Notes under the pieces: generated by a model
The model's database searches: none
Told to the model about the DNA's origin: nothing
Seen by the model: the letters and a program-made list of their open reading frames with translations, nothing else
Assembly (NCBI GenBank): GCA_029866215.1
Contig: JARWZU010000071.1
Span: 1-64,000, forward strand
DNA: 64,000 nucleotides
Source: Akkermansiaceae bacterium
Lineage (GTDB): Bacteria > Verrucomicrobiota > Verrucomicrobiia > Verrucomicrobiales > Akkermansiaceae
Reading direction: 5' to 3'
Program-made: the position numbers and the translations under genes
Shown: positions 25,489 to 36,008 of the stretch, piece after piece
How positions within the stretch are numbered: the first letter of the stretch is position 1
Layout: every line of letters begins with the position of its first letter

Positions 25489-27294
25489 ATGACAAACGCA
25501 TTTCGTAATAAGAAAATCCTCACGGCTGCGGTTTCGCTCACCCTCTCGCTTCGCCGTTTTTCCAGCGCCCTGGCAATAGTCGCGCTGGCTTCTCCGGCGG
25601 CCAAGCTCATGGCGAAGAGCCATGACTGGTATGGAGTCTGGGCCCGGGGGGGCAACGCAGACACGAGCGCGTTCCCGTTCAAGGGCATTGAGTTCGATGG
25701 GAAGTGGGCTGAGATCGAGCCCAAGGAAGGGGTGTTTGATTGGAAGGAACTGGATGCCTCGCTCAGCAAGGCGGCGGATGAGGGGCTTCACGTTTTGCTC
25801 AGCGTGAACGTCGGTCCAGACAGCCCGAAGTGGCTGTATGAGAAAGGGATTCCCAAGGCAATGACCTCCGGTCACCGGCATGCAGGGCCCTATCCGTTTT
25901 ACCCCGATCCGCGGCATGTGGCATCCTATCACCGCCTGATCGAAGAGTTCGGCCGGCACGCCCGCAACCTTCCGCCGCGGCTGTTGGAGAGAATCGCCTA
26001 CGTGCAGGTCAAGACAGGAGCCACGGGTGATGAATCGCCCTACAAAGGAAACTTGCGGGACGCTCGATATGCGATCACCGACCCGCAATGGACCGAATTC
26101 CGACTCGCGGCGTTCCAAAAATACCATGTCGCTTTTCAACAGGGCCCGGGACCGGTCATCCCGCTGATGTTTGCCAGTGCCGCGGATCCGGAGAGATACC
26201 CGGAACTGCTGAAGTGGATCACTGCCAACGTCAAGGTGGCATGGGGGACCAAGATGAATGGCACTGGACAGGGCTATCAACTGAATGGTGAGACGTGGAG
26301 GACCCAGCCGGTTCTCCGCCACTCGGTCGATCCGGCACCTGGAGCTTTCGAGTTGTTTACCCGCTGCGAGATGGACCAGGGCTGGCAGGAGGGGATTTTC
26401 GCCCGCAACATCCACCAGGCATTCTACTGGACGAGCCTGTCGGCAGTCCATAGCGGCCTGTCGATGTGGAACATCACGCCCACGGCCATCAGGTGGCATC
26501 AGAAAACCGGCTACTGGGAGGATTTCAAGTTCTTCAACAAATACGCGGGCCAGACGCGGGCCGCCGAGGCGACGGGCGCTTTCTGCGCGCTGCGCGAAGG
26601 GCTGGACGCTGCCGATGCCAAGAAATTCCCCGAGTCCGTTTACGGCGAGGTTTCCGGTAAGGACGCCAAACGCTTGCTGGCCATTTGTGCTTCCCGCGCC
26701 GCTTATGGAGCGAAGATGGAGGACGTCGGTGGCGTGGACAAGGGCATGATGCACCAGCGCAGAAACCAAGAAGGGCTCAACGATGTGGGGTTCGAGGTGT
26801 TTCCAGGGAACTACGAGCGGTTCCTTCATCAGATCGATCCCGACAAGACCAGCGTTGGCTGGTGGCGTGTCGAGGGTGAGATCACGGCCAACAGCCCCGT
26901 CTATGGACGCTTCGCGCGGGGATTCGAGCACTCGTCCGGCAAGAACACGATGGGCTTCGCCCTGAAGGATTCGTTCTTCGGAAACAAGACCCTCAAGGGT
27001 GCCTATCCGGTCACCGTCCGGGTGGTTTACTTCGACAAAGGGAAAGGACAGTGGGCGCTGCATTACGATGCGGTCGGCGATCCTAACAAGAAGGCGGATA
27101 TTGTCACCAAGACCGACACCGGAAAATGGATGGAAAAGGTCTTCACTCTGAAGGATGCAAATTTCGGCAAGGCCGGATGGAGCGGATCAGACCTTTCCCT
27201 CGTCAATGTGGATGCCGAAGATGACATCTTCCACATGGTGGAAATCACCCGTCCATCCCCTGTCGAAGCCAAGAATCCGGCCGTTCAAAAGTAG
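25489..27294 (+). CDS. secreted TIM-barrel glycoside-hydrolase-like protein, paralog 1
   Basis: The ATG at 25489 gives 601 residues with an N-terminal export signal. The catalytic part resembles clan GH-A enzymes such as GH42: HDWYGVWARGG, IEFDGKWAEIEPKEGVFDW, and GATGDESPYKG with a candidate acid/base Glu near 181. FTRCEMDQGWQEG gives a candidate nucleophile Glu near 293. A conserved block, NDVGFEVFPGNYERFLHQID, precedes a C-terminal beta-sandwich with YFDKGKGQWALHYDA and DIFHMVEITR, probably a carbohydrate-binding domain. Three more members of the same family lie at 27.5, 38.3 and 41.6 kb, alternating with sulfatases. The family assignment is by eye and the substrate is unknown. Confidence 0.7.
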   Translation: MTNAFRNKKILTAAVSLTLSLRRFSSALAIVALASPAAKLMAKSHDWYGVWARGGNADTSAFPFKGIEFDGKWAEIEPKEGVFDWKELDASLSKAADEGLHVLLSVNVGPDSPKWLYEKGIPKAMTSGHRHAGPYPFYPDPRHVASYHRLIEEFGRHARNLPPRLLERIAYVQVKTGATGDESPYKGNLRDARYAITDPQWTEFRLAAFQKYHVAFQQGPGPVIPLMFASAADPERYPELLKWITANVKVAWGTKMNGTGQGYQLNGETWRTQPVLRHSVDPAPGAFELFTRCEMDQGWQEGIFARNIHQAFYWTSLSAVHSGLSMWNITPTAIRWHQKTGYWEDFKFFNKYAGQTRAAEATGAFCALREGLDAADAKKFPESVYGEVSGKDAKRLLAICASRAAYGAKMEDVGGVDKGMMHQRRNQEGLNDVGFEVFPGNYERFLHQIDPDKTSVGWWRVEGEITANSPVYGRFARGFEHSSGKNTMGFALKDSFFGNKTLKGAYPVTVRVVYFDKGKGQWALHYDAVGDPNKKADIVTKTDTGKWMEKVFTLKDANFGKAGWSGSDLSLVNVDAEDDIFHMVEITRPSPVEAKNPAVQK

Positions 27295-27476
27295 CCTATC
27301 CGCATGAACCACTCGCTTCGAAAGATCCAATTAACAAAACCAGCTCCCTGCGTTGACCGTGACCCGCCAGCGCTCATGCTCTTCGTAACCAAAACCCGAT
27401 TTCCCGGATTCCCGGCGGGTGGCCTTTCGATTTCCTAAGCTCAAGAAACCCACTAAACCCAATTCCAAGCATCACC

Positions 27477-30400
27477 ATGCCTTGCCACCAAGCAGCCGCC
27501 GGAGTCCCGCATAGCTTCTGCGGGTTATTCCGCCTGATCCTTGCCTCCGCAGCTCTCACCGGCGGCTCGATGCAGTCCCATGCGGATCTGGGACTACCCC
27601 GAGAAGCCTATGGAGTGTGGGACCGGGAAGGCGGGCATCCTGTCAGCCAATATCCCTATGCCCGGGGGCAGGAATATGCGGCGGAGTGGACGGCTATCAA
27701 TCCAGCCCGGAACACCTTTGACTGGGCAGCGCTGGATAGCCTGTTGCAGTTGGCCTACGATCAAAACCAGAGGTTTTTCGTCAAGATCCAGCCCGTCTCT
27801 GCGACGACCATGCCGCCTTGGATTTTCACCGCAGGCGTTCCGCAAATCATTTGCCCCACCTATACCTACGGGTACTATCTGGATCCTGAATTTAAGATCT
27901 ACTTTGAAGAAATGGTGCAGGCGCTTGCCAAACATCTGCGCGAGGACATTCCGGCTCATCTGGCGAATAACGTCTCTTTCGTTCGCGTGGATACCGGCAC
28001 CACGGGCGACGAAGAACCGTATGAAAACACGGACGTTAGCTTCGTTCCGGCACAGTATCAAATTAGCTCCGAGGAGTGGCGGAATTACAGGCTGTGGGCT
28101 TTCAATGTTTATGACCAGGCCTTTCAGCATGGCGCGGGATCTCAAATCCCGCTGCTCTTCCAGAATATCGAGGTGCCTGCCTATCAGATCGAGCAGAACT
28201 GGGTGATGGCCAATGTAACGTCCGGATTCGGGGCGAAATATGGCGGACAGGTTCGCGGGCACCATTTGTCGGATTCCAGAAACGTGCCGGACTCGTTCAA
28301 GGCCCTTTCCATGGATACACCCTTCAGGTTTTTCTCCGTTAACGAGATGGATCAGACTTGGGAAAAACCCTATTTCCAGCTCAATCTCAAATTGGGCATC
28401 TATTGGAGCGCGGTGGAACAACTCAACGCCGGTATGACGATATGGGATTGGAGCGGTTCGGTGATGGAGGGTGCGGCGGCCAATGACATTGTCTCGAGTG
28501 CCGAGTTTTTCAACACCTGGGCGGCGGAACTCGACCCGCCAACGGCCCGTGGCGGATTCTGCATCTTTCATGAAGGACTCGCTTCGGAAGATACAATTAA
28601 GTTCCCTAGCGCAATCTATGGATCGCCGGCAAACAAGACCAATACCGCCCGCTACACGGCGATCTGCGCGGCCTATGCCAGCCAGGGTGCCAAGATGGAC
28701 GACCTGAACGGGGCCACCTTGGGACAGGTGGCACAACGCAGGGTGCAGAATGGATTCAACGATTCCGGTTGGGGGATTTGGCCTGGGAACTATGAACGGT
28801 TTATCACTCAGCTGAACCCGGACTCCACCAGCAAGGGACTCTGGCGCGTCAACGGAACTTTGACGAGTAGCTCGCATCCGTATGACCGCTTCGCGCGTGG
28901 TTTCGACAGTGCCTCCGGCAGGAATACGATGGTTTTCGATATCAATGACAACCTGCTGCCTTCAGCGGGCCAGCGGGTGAGGATTTCCGTGGACTATCTG
29001 GACCGTGGCACCGGCCAGTTTGCCCTTAAATACGATGCTGCGGGGAATAACCAGAAGACTGCGGTTACGGTCGCTAAGACTAACACCAATACTTGGAAGA
29101 CAGCCTCGGCGATAGTCACGGACTGGGCCTTTAGGAACCAAGGGCCAAGCGGCTCCGACCTCACTCTCGTCAATCTGGATTCAGATGATGATATTTTTCA
29201 CAAGCTGGAAGTGACCAAGCTGGCCAATGTCCAAATCGGCACCGTCGGCTTAGGCACGGTGAGCGGTCGCACGGATGCCACGGCCTACTTGCCGGTCGTT
29301 GGTGACGACTTCGCCGAAAGCCAGCGCTTGGAATTGACGGTGACTCCTGCTTCGGGATGGAAATTCACCGGATGGAGCGGCGAGTTGACCGGGACCAGCG
29401 CCCGCCCGTTTCTTTTCCCAACCAAAGACTCGCGGGTCACGGCAACCTTTGCTCGGATTTCGGCCACCCCTCCGAGTAGCGTGCCTCTTTTCAGCACTGA
29501 TCCGATCGGCAAGACGGCTGCCCCGGTCAATGGGGTCTACTCGGGAACCCTATCGGGAAATGCCAGCGATCCGAACGGGCAACTGCTGACCTTCTCCAGG
29601 ATTTCCGGCCCCTCTTGGCTTAGCATCGCCGCCAACGGGACGCTCTCAGGAACACCGCAGCTCGCCGATCTGGGCCTCAATCGATGGACCGCGCAGGTCA
29701 GTAGCTCCGGCGGCACGGACACGGCGATTCTGCTGATCGAAGTCACCGCGCCTGGCCCTAATCCACCCTCGGGGCTGAGCTACTCCAGCCCTCCCGTTTA
29801 CACCAAGGGCACGGTGATCAACAATCTCTCCCCCTCCACCAGTGGCGGTGGCGTGGTGAGGTATACGGCTACGCCCAAATTACCAAGTGGCTTGAGGCTG
29901 AACAGCATCACTGGCCTTATCAGTGGCACACCTTTGGCACCAACACCGGCGACCGCCTACACCATCACGGCCACCAATCCTGACGGTTCGAGCACCACCT
30001 CACTCAACATCACGGTCATCGATATAGCCCCCTCCGCACTGACCTATTCCAGCAATCCCGCAACCTATCGAATAGAACAGGCGATCACTTTGAATGCTCC
30101 CACCAACAGTGGTGGAGCCGTGGTTTCTTACGCGATCTCGCCCGCCCTACCAGCCGGTCTGGCTTTGAACACCACCACCGGCATCATTAGCGGCACGCCG
30201 ACGGCACTTTCTACCAGCGCCAACTACACGATCACCGCCACCAACACGGGCGGCTCGACGACTGCCCAGCTGAACATTGCAGTCGAAGAAGGCGGCTACC
30301 GTAACTCCGCGGCGATCACGATCAATGACAATGCAGCGGCCTCGCCCTACCCATCCGCGATCGTCGTGCCAACAACCGCCGGAACAGTCACCAAGGTTAC

Positions 30401-31958
30401 GGTTACGATTTATGGCCTCACTCACGCACGGCAAAACGATCTGGACATTCTGCTTGTCGGGCCACTCGGGCAGAGGGTGTTGCTGATGTCGGATGTTGGT
30501 GCGGGTGTGTCTGTAGCAAATGTGAATCTGACGTTCGATGATGCAGCCGCAACTTCCCTAACGACCGATGCAGTTCCCATTACCACCGGAACCTACAAAC
30601 CCACTGATAGCGGGGGAAATCCCGATGCCTTCTCAGCGCCTGCTCCCGCTGCGCCGTATGACTTAACCTTGTCGGTTTTCAATGGAACGAATCCTGCGGG
30701 CACCTGGAGCCTCTATGTGGTGGATGACCGAGGAATCAACACCGGCAGCATCAGCGGAGGATGGAGACTGTCACTGCAGACCACCGCGCCGATCGCCGTT
30801 GCACCCTCGGCGCTTAGCTACTCCAGCAACCCCGCCACGTATACCAAAGACTCGGTGATCACTAACAACACGCCCACCAACAGCGGTGGGGCCGTGGTTT
30901 CCTACGCGGTCTCGCCCGCTCTGCCTGCGAGCCTCACGCTCAACACTTCCACCGGTGTCATCAGCGGCACGCCGACGGCCCTCACTGCCGCCGCCAACTA
31001 CACCATCACCGCCACCAACACCGGCGGTTCCACGCCCGCTTCCGTGAGCATCACGGTGAACGATGTCGCGCCTTCCTCTCTCAGTTACTCTAACAACCCG
31101 GCCACGTATACCAAGGACACGGCGATCACTAACAACACGCCCACCAACAGCGGTGGGGCCGTGGTTTCCTACGCGGTCTCGCCCTCACTGCCGACCGGCC
31201 TCGCACTAAACACTTCCACTGGTGTCATCAGCGGCACGCCGACAACCCTAATAGCCGCCGCCAACTACACCTTCACCGCCACCAACACCGGCGGTTCCAC
31301 GCCCGCTTCGGTGAGCATCGCGGTCAATGATGTTGCACCCTCGGCGCTGACTTACTCCAGCAACCCCGCCACGTATACCAAAGACTCGGTGATCACTAAC
31401 AACACGCCCACCAGCAGCGGTGGAGCTGTTGTTTCCTACGCGGTCTCGCCCGCTCTGCCTGCGGGCCTCACGCTGAACACTTCCACCGGTGTCATCAGCG
31501 GCACGCCGACAACCCTAACAGCCACCGCCAACTACACCGTCACCGCCACCAACACCGGCGGCTCGACGGACGCAGCCTTGAACCTAGCAGTGGTCTCAGC
31601 CTATTCCGCGTGGTCCACCCAGTATCAACTCACCCAGGGCCCCGAAGGGGATGATGATGGGGATGGAAACTCGAACTATTTCGAATTCGTCGCCGGCCTG
31701 ATCCCTAACAACTCCGCTTCTGTCTTCAAGACCACGGCGGCCCCCGTCCCCGGACAAGTGAACCAAATAACCATCGTCTTCAGTCCGATCATCAGCGGCC
31801 GCACCTACAAGATCAAAAGCAGCGATTCTCTAGCCCCTGGAACCTGGACCGAACTCGTCAATCCCATCGTGAGTGATGCATCCGATGTGCGCACCGCCAT
31901 CGATTCCTCCGCTACCGGCGACAGGAGATTCTACGTGATCGAGATCACCGCCCCCTGA
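27477..31958 (+). CDS. large secreted glycoside-hydrolase-like protein with Ig-like repeats, paralog 2
   Basis: The 1493-residue protein has a signal peptide, a barrel like paralog 1 (AYGVWDREGG, GTTGDEEPYENTD with Glu near 180, FFSVNEMDQTWEKP with Glu near 290), the shared beta-sandwich (FALKYDAAGN, DDIFHKLEVTK), and an InlB-like beta-repeat (GWKFTGWSGELTG near 625). After these come several cadherin/He_PIG Ig-like repeats around a proprotein-convertase P-like domain (ITINDNAAASPYPSAI near 950). The last domain, AYSAWSTQYQLTQGPEGDD on, resembles the C-terminus of the 9.1 kb protein. Three late Ig repeats are nearly identical. The architecture suggests a cell-surface-anchored, long-reach polysaccharide enzyme. 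Confidence 0.75.
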   Translation: MPCHQAAAGVPHSFCGLFRLILASAALTGGSMQSHADLGLPREAYGVWDREGGHPVSQYPYARGQEYAAEWTAINPARNTFDWAALDSLLQLAYDQNQRFFVKIQPVSATTMPPWIFTAGVPQIICPTYTYGYYLDPEFKIYFEEMVQALAKHLREDIPAHLANNVSFVRVDTGTTGDEEPYENTDVSFVPAQYQISSEEWRNYRLWAFNVYDQAFQHGAGSQIPLLFQNIEVPAYQIEQNWVMANVTSGFGAKYGGQVRGHHLSDSRNVPDSFKALSMDTPFRFFSVNEMDQTWEKPYFQLNLKLGIYWSAVEQLNAGMTIWDWSGSVMEGAAANDIVSSAEFFNTWAAELDPPTARGGFCIFHEGLASEDTIKFPSAIYGSPANKTNTARYTAICAAYASQGAKMDDLNGATLGQVAQRRVQNGFNDSGWGIWPGNYERFITQLNPDSTSKGLWRVNGTLTSSSHPYDRFARGFDSASGRNTMVFDINDNLLPSAGQRVRISVDYLDRGTGQFALKYDAAGNNQKTAVTVAKTNTNTWKTASAIVTDWAFRNQGPSGSDLTLVNLDSDDDIFHKLEVTKLANVQIGTVGLGTVSGRTDATAYLPVVGDDFAESQRLELTVTPASGWKFTGWSGELTGTSARPFLFPTKDSRVTATFARISATPPSSVPLFSTDPIGKTAAPVNGVYSGTLSGNASDPNGQLLTFSRISGPSWLSIAANGTLSGTPQLADLGLNRWTAQVSSSGGTDTAILLIEVTAPGPNPPSGLSYSSPPVYTKGTVINNLSPSTSGGGVVRYTATPKLPSGLRLNSITGLISGTPLAPTPATAYTITATNPDGSSTTSLNITVIDIAPSALTYSSNPATYRIEQAITLNAPTNSGGAVVSYAISPALPAGLALNTTTGIISGTPTALSTSANYTITATNTGGSTTAQLNIAVEEGGYRNSAAITINDNAAASPYPSAIVVPTTAGTVTKVTVTIYGLTHARQNDLDILLVGPLGQRVLLMSDVGAGVSVANVNLTFDDAAATSLTTDAVPITTGTYKPTDSGGNPDAFSAPAPAAPYDLTLSVFNGTNPAGTWSLYVVDDRGINTGSISGGWRLSLQTTAPIAVAPSALSYSSNPATYTKDSVITNNTPTNSGGAVVSYAVSPALPASLTLNTSTGVISGTPTALTAAANYTITATNTGGSTPASVSITVNDVAPSSLSYSNNPATYTKDTAITNNTPTNSGGAVVSYAVSPSLPTGLALNTSTGVISGTPTTLIAAANYTFTATNTGGSTPASVSIAVNDVAPSALTYSSNPATYTKDSVITNNTPTSSGGAVVSYAVSPALPAGLTLNTSTGVISGTPTTLTATANYTVTATNTGGSTDAALNLAVVSAYSAWSTQYQLTQGPEGDDDGDGNSNYFEFVAGLIPNNSASVFKTTAAPVPGQVNQITIVFSPIISGRTYKIKSSDSLAPGTWTELVNPIVSDASDVRTAIDSSATGDRRFYVIEITAP
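30798..31600 (+). repeat. three tandem 267-bp repeats inside the coding sequence
   Basis: The marker GCCACGTATACCA recurs at 30834, 31101 and 31368, exactly 267 bases (89 codons) apart. Each unit encodes one Ig-like module with TNNTPTNSGGAVVSYAVSP or close to it, and LNTSTGVISGTPT. Long identical runs between units suggest recent duplication or gene conversion. Older diverged copies are upstream, from about 29760 and 30020. Confidence 0.9.
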
Positions 31959-32303
31959 TTTTTCGATATGGGACACCATCTCCGGACACGCCATGGCGCT
32001 GGGTTCGCCCCCGCATTTTCTGGACCGATTCCCGTTCGGAAAATGGTGTTGAAAATACCGTTTTAGGTGTCCCCTTTCGGTGATTTTCGCGGTGTATCTT
32101 TATATGAAAATTCGAACGCGCGGCAAATGCCCACGTCACCTCGAACCAGCCCATGATCGAATTCACATCAGCCGGAATTCAAGAATCCTCCAAACAATTC
32201 TCCCATAAAAACTACCGACCCAGACCTCGGGGCTTACGCAAAACGACAATCAGTCACGTGCCAGGCTCGGCAGCCCGGCTTTGCCCTGATCGTCACGCTC
32301 TCA

Positions 32304-35300
32304 TTGATGATCCTACTGACTGTGATCGCAGTCGGATTACTGAGTCTCAGCGCTGTATCACTGCGTTCTTCTGGCCAGAGTTCCGCCCAGCAGCAAGCCC
32401 GGGCCAATGCTCGCCTCGCCCTCATGCTCGCCATTGGCGAGTTACAGATTCAGATGGGTCCGGACCAGCGGATTTCGGCCAATGCTGCCATCCTCGATAC
32501 ATCTCCAGTGAGCCATACTCACTGGATGGGTTCATGGAACTCATGGCATGCCGACAGTAGCGACGGGGTGGATTCAGCGAGCCAACACCGCACCATCACG
32601 GGTGGAGGCTCCGGGCTCGCACCCACCTACGACACCAAGCGCGAGGATCATTTCCGCTCATGGCTGGTCTCACTCCCACCGAGTGATGCCGGGAAACTCT
32701 CCTCCGCCCGCAATCTGACCCTCGATGGCAAGATTTCACCCGCCAAGGCAGACACCGCCGTGCGTTTGGTCGGTGCCGGCTCGTTGGGAACGACCGGCGC
32801 CGCAAGTGACTTTGTCAACGCCCAGCTCATCCCGCTGCGCGGCAAGTCAAGCGGCTCATCCCCCTCGGGCCGGTTCGGCTGGTGGGTGGGCGATGAGAGC
32901 CAGAAAGCCCGCATCGTGGGCGACTCCTACGCCCTCAGCGACAAACTCACCCTTGCTGACAGGATTTTCCGCCATCAAGCACCGGGCTCAACGGGCACCA
33001 CCAGTGTCGAAGGCTTGGAGAACTTGAGCAATGAGGACAACGTGGATGGAAGTGACAACACCGATCAACGGCAACTCACCAAAGTGCCCTCGCTTACAAG
33101 CCTTGCCTTTTTGACTAATGGTGGTGGGAAATCCACTCCTACCAAAAACTTCCATACCATCACGCCCTACTCCTATCAGGTACTCTCAGACGTCAGGGAA
33201 GGCGGCCTCAAGCGCGACTTGAGCACGCTACTCGAGCGCCCCATCTCCACGGGCGAAACCAGTGATGACTCGATGCTTTACCGCTTCGGTCAGGAATCTG
33301 TGCCCATCCAGGATCTTGCGGCATACTACCAACTCTACCGGAACAAAGGCACCCTCTATGCCTCGAATGTCCTCGAAAAAGGCATCCAGACCACCGCTCC
33401 GGATTTCAAGTCCAGCGCCGCCTTCCGCGAGGAATATAGCAACCTCTACCGGATGCCCGTGCCGATCCGGCTTCAGTTCGAGTTGAGTCTGATCGCCAAA
33501 CCGCGCCCGGTGACCGTGCCGCCTACCACGCTGAATACCGACACCCACCTGTTGCATGTCGGGATCACTCCCTCGGTGACACTCTGGAATCCCTACAATA
33601 TTCCTCTCATCATGAACTACAGCAGCAACCCGGAGCAGTCTGCCAGTCTGTTGCGCCTGTTCAACCTTCCGCTTTCCTTGCAATGGAGGAAGAACGGCAC
33701 GATCCTCCCCGGAGACGGAGTTTCTCTCGGAGACATCGTGGGAAATGCCAGTAGCGCATTCACGCTTTTCTTCTCGGGGAAGCGCTCGATCGCATTTCAA
33801 CCCGGTGAAGTCCGCGTGTTCTCGCTCTCACCCAATGCCAGCATCGTCAACTTGAAGGATCCCGACAAATTCGATCCAAACCTGGAGGTCATTGCCGACT
33901 ATGACCCGAATCAATTCCTCAAGATGCCGCGCTCCGCGACTAGGGAGCAGTTTAAGCTGGATATGCCGGCCGATTCGAAGGAATCCAAGAACTACCATAA
34001 GGAAGGAAGTGACTACGCCCTCACTTTCAAGGACGGAGACAAGATTTCAGTCTCGGTCACTGCCGCCAACAGCAGCTCCCAGCTCAGCCAAGGCAACAAT
34101 GCCTTTGAGTTTTTCATGCGCCAATCCGTGATGAGCAAGACGAACGAGGAATCGATGTGTCGCCAGTATCATCTCAGCAGCCGCATGGATACCGCCCCCG
34201 CGAGAGCGCAGGATTTCAACAACAAATTGATGGCCAAGGGATTTCCGAAGGGGAAAGACATCAACTTTGGCTCTGACATCCGGGGAACGACCTTGATCAA
34301 AAATAGCACGAAGATTCCAGAGCGCGGATATGCCTTCCTCCAATTCACCCTCGCGGCCGGTGGCGAAACAAAAACTGGTGGGCGTCAGTTTGTAAGCCGG
34401 CCATTCCTCCACTCCTCAGCCATCACCGGCGGCTCATTCATCGACAGTTTCGAGCCTGATTCGCTCTATCAGAATGGCTGGAACTGGTCGGTGGCGGAGG
34501 CTCGTGGTAGCTTCTCAACGCTCTCCGAAACGGGTAGAGATGGGAAAGGCTTCTATGGCGGCGGCTACACCTCGGCGACGGGTTACACCAACGTGGTTCA
34601 GCAGGAGGTTCCCATCGTCCCGCCCATCTCGATCGCCGCTCTCAGCCATGCTCAGCTCGGCGGTTTCAGCATCGCCAGAGCGGCGCTCGGAAGCAAACCG
34701 GCCGATTTCGCCAATAACTATCAAAAGACCACTGCCAGCGGTAACGGCGGACTCTTTCCCCGCACGCTGCAGGCGATCGGAAACTCCTACGCCCATCCGT
34801 ATTTAAGGCCGGATGAAGCCCATGGCACATGGACCCGGGAGATTCTCGCTGGAGCTGGTACGAAGGTGACCTTCGCAGACCATTCTTATCTCGCGAACAA
34901 GGCATTGTGGGACGACTATTTCTTCTCGTCCATCACACCAGCCAACACCCGGATCTTCGAGGGCACTTCCAGTGCCTCGCAAGTCGCTGAAGGATTCTTT
35001 TTCAATCAGAAGCCTCTGCCCAACCGCCGCATGACACCCTACCTCAAGGACTTCGACAAGGCCATGCTCAATCAACTGGTCACCACTGCCGACAAGGCGA
35101 CCGACGGCTTTGCCGATCAGATCGCATCCCGTCTGATGGTTCAAGGTGCCTTCAACGTCAACTCCACTTCGGTGGCGGCTTGGAAGATCTTCTTTTCGAG
35201 CCTCAAGGACAAGAAAATCGCCTACCTCGGCATGAGCCGGTCCCTAACCGATAACGAGGTGAAGCTCTACACCTATCCCGACCCAGCCGCATCTAACGAA

Positions 35301-35975
35301 ATTGAAACCGTCGGTGTGCCTGTCTCCTCATTCTCCCTGCCCAACGGCCGTCCCTATCAAGGAAGCCCGACCGATACGTCGGACCGCAGCCAATGGGCGG
35401 ACTGGCGCCAACTCACCGACAATGAGATCAACGACCTTGCCACCGCGATGGTCAAGCAGGTCAAGCTCCGCGGCCCCTTCCTCTCGCTCTCCGAGTTCGT
35501 CAATCGCCGTCTCGATTCCGGCAACAAGAGTTTTTCGCTCAAGGGCGCCCTCCAAGCCGCCCTCGACGACCCTGCGGTTTCGATCAACTCCGGATTTCGC
35601 AGTGCCGACCGCCAGATCAGTTCCAGCGATACCGCCGGGATGAATCCGGCCTTCCAAGAGGCTCTTGAAGGTCCTGTCGCCTATGGAAGTGCCGCCTATG
35701 TGGATCAAGCCGATGTGCTGCGCAATTGCGCCGAGCTCCTTACGCCGCGGGGAGACACCTTCGTCATCCGCACCTACGGCGACGCGCTGGACGCCAACGG
35801 CAACGTCCAAGCAAAAGCCTGGTGCGAGGCAGTGGTGCAGCGGGTCCCGGAATACATTTCCAAAGAGGATCAGGCCCACCTCAAACAGAGCGATCTTAAC
35901 GCTCCGGAAAACAAGAATTTTGGCCGCAAGCTCGAGATCATGAGCATGCGCTACCTCAGCGAAACCGAAGTCTGA
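32304..35975 (+). CDS. Verru_Chthon cassette protein A
   Basis: This 1223-residue frame opens in the middle of a prepilin-like helix. The same frame is coding upstream: PGFALIVTLSL leads into MILLTVIAVGLLSLSAVSL, and it is open back to a TGA near 32155. No ATG, GTG or TTG occurs in that stretch except the TTG at 32301. An ATG at 32153 (MIEFTSAGIQ) is in another frame, so a frameshift or a non-standard start is likely. After the helix come ARANARLALMLAIGELQIQ, the family hallmark, and a long mixed domain ending MSMRYLSETEV. Function unknown; envelope location inferred. It heads a closely spaced run with the sulfatases. Confidence 0.8.
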   Translation: MMILLTVIAVGLLSLSAVSLRSSGQSSAQQQARANARLALMLAIGELQIQMGPDQRISANAAILDTSPVSHTHWMGSWNSWHADSSDGVDSASQHRTITGGGSGLAPTYDTKREDHFRSWLVSLPPSDAGKLSSARNLTLDGKISPAKADTAVRLVGAGSLGTTGAASDFVNAQLIPLRGKSSGSSPSGRFGWWVGDESQKARIVGDSYALSDKLTLADRIFRHQAPGSTGTTSVEGLENLSNEDNVDGSDNTDQRQLTKVPSLTSLAFLTNGGGKSTPTKNFHTITPYSYQVLSDVREGGLKRDLSTLLERPISTGETSDDSMLYRFGQESVPIQDLAAYYQLYRNKGTLYASNVLEKGIQTTAPDFKSSAAFREEYSNLYRMPVPIRLQFELSLIAKPRPVTVPPTTLNTDTHLLHVGITPSVTLWNPYNIPLIMNYSSNPEQSASLLRLFNLPLSLQWRKNGTILPGDGVSLGDIVGNASSAFTLFFSGKRSIAFQPGEVRVFSLSPNASIVNLKDPDKFDPNLEVIADYDPNQFLKMPRSATREQFKLDMPADSKESKNYHKEGSDYALTFKDGDKISVSVTAANSSSQLSQGNNAFEFFMRQSVMSKTNEESMCRQYHLSSRMDTAPARAQDFNNKLMAKGFPKGKDINFGSDIRGTTLIKNSTKIPERGYAFLQFTLAAGGETKTGGRQFVSRPFLHSSAITGGSFIDSFEPDSLYQNGWNWSVAEARGSFSTLSETGRDGKGFYGGGYTSATGYTNVVQQEVPIVPPISIAALSHAQLGGFSIARAALGSKPADFANNYQKTTASGNGGLFPRTLQAIGNSYAHPYLRPDEAHGTWTREILAGAGTKVTFADHSYLANKALWDDYFFSSITPANTRIFEGTSSASQVAEGFFFNQKPLPNRRMTPYLKDFDKAMLNQLVTTADKATDGFADQIASRLMVQGAFNVNSTSVAAWKIFFSSLKDKKIAYLGMSRSLTDNEVKLYTYPDPAASNEIETVGVPVSSFSLPNGRPYQGSPTDTSDRSQWADWRQLTDNEINDLATAMVKQVKLRGPFLSLSEFVNRRLDSGNKSFSLKGALQAALDDPAVSINSGFRSADRQISSSDTAGMNPAFQEALEGPVAYGSAAYVDQADVLRNCAELLTPRGDTFVIRTYGDALDANGNVQAKAWCEAVVQRVPEYISKEDQAHLKQSDLNAPENKNFGRKLEIMSMRYLSETEV

Positions 35976-36008
35976 ACAATTCCCTCTAAGCCTCCCAGAC
36001 ATCCAATC

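Noticed and set aside
25465-27063. 532-codon minus-strand frame opposite GH-like paralog 1
   Set aside because: It lies entirely antisense to a gene with a signal peptide, conserved motifs and paralogs; the long opening is a side effect of high-GC codon use.
27594-28877. 427-codon minus-strand frame opposite paralog 2
   Set aside because: It mirrors the same antisense pattern and has no recognisable motif.
30798-31600. Regular repeats considered as a CRISPR-like array
   Set aside because: The period is 267 bases, in frame, and encodes Ig-like modules; there are no spacers.
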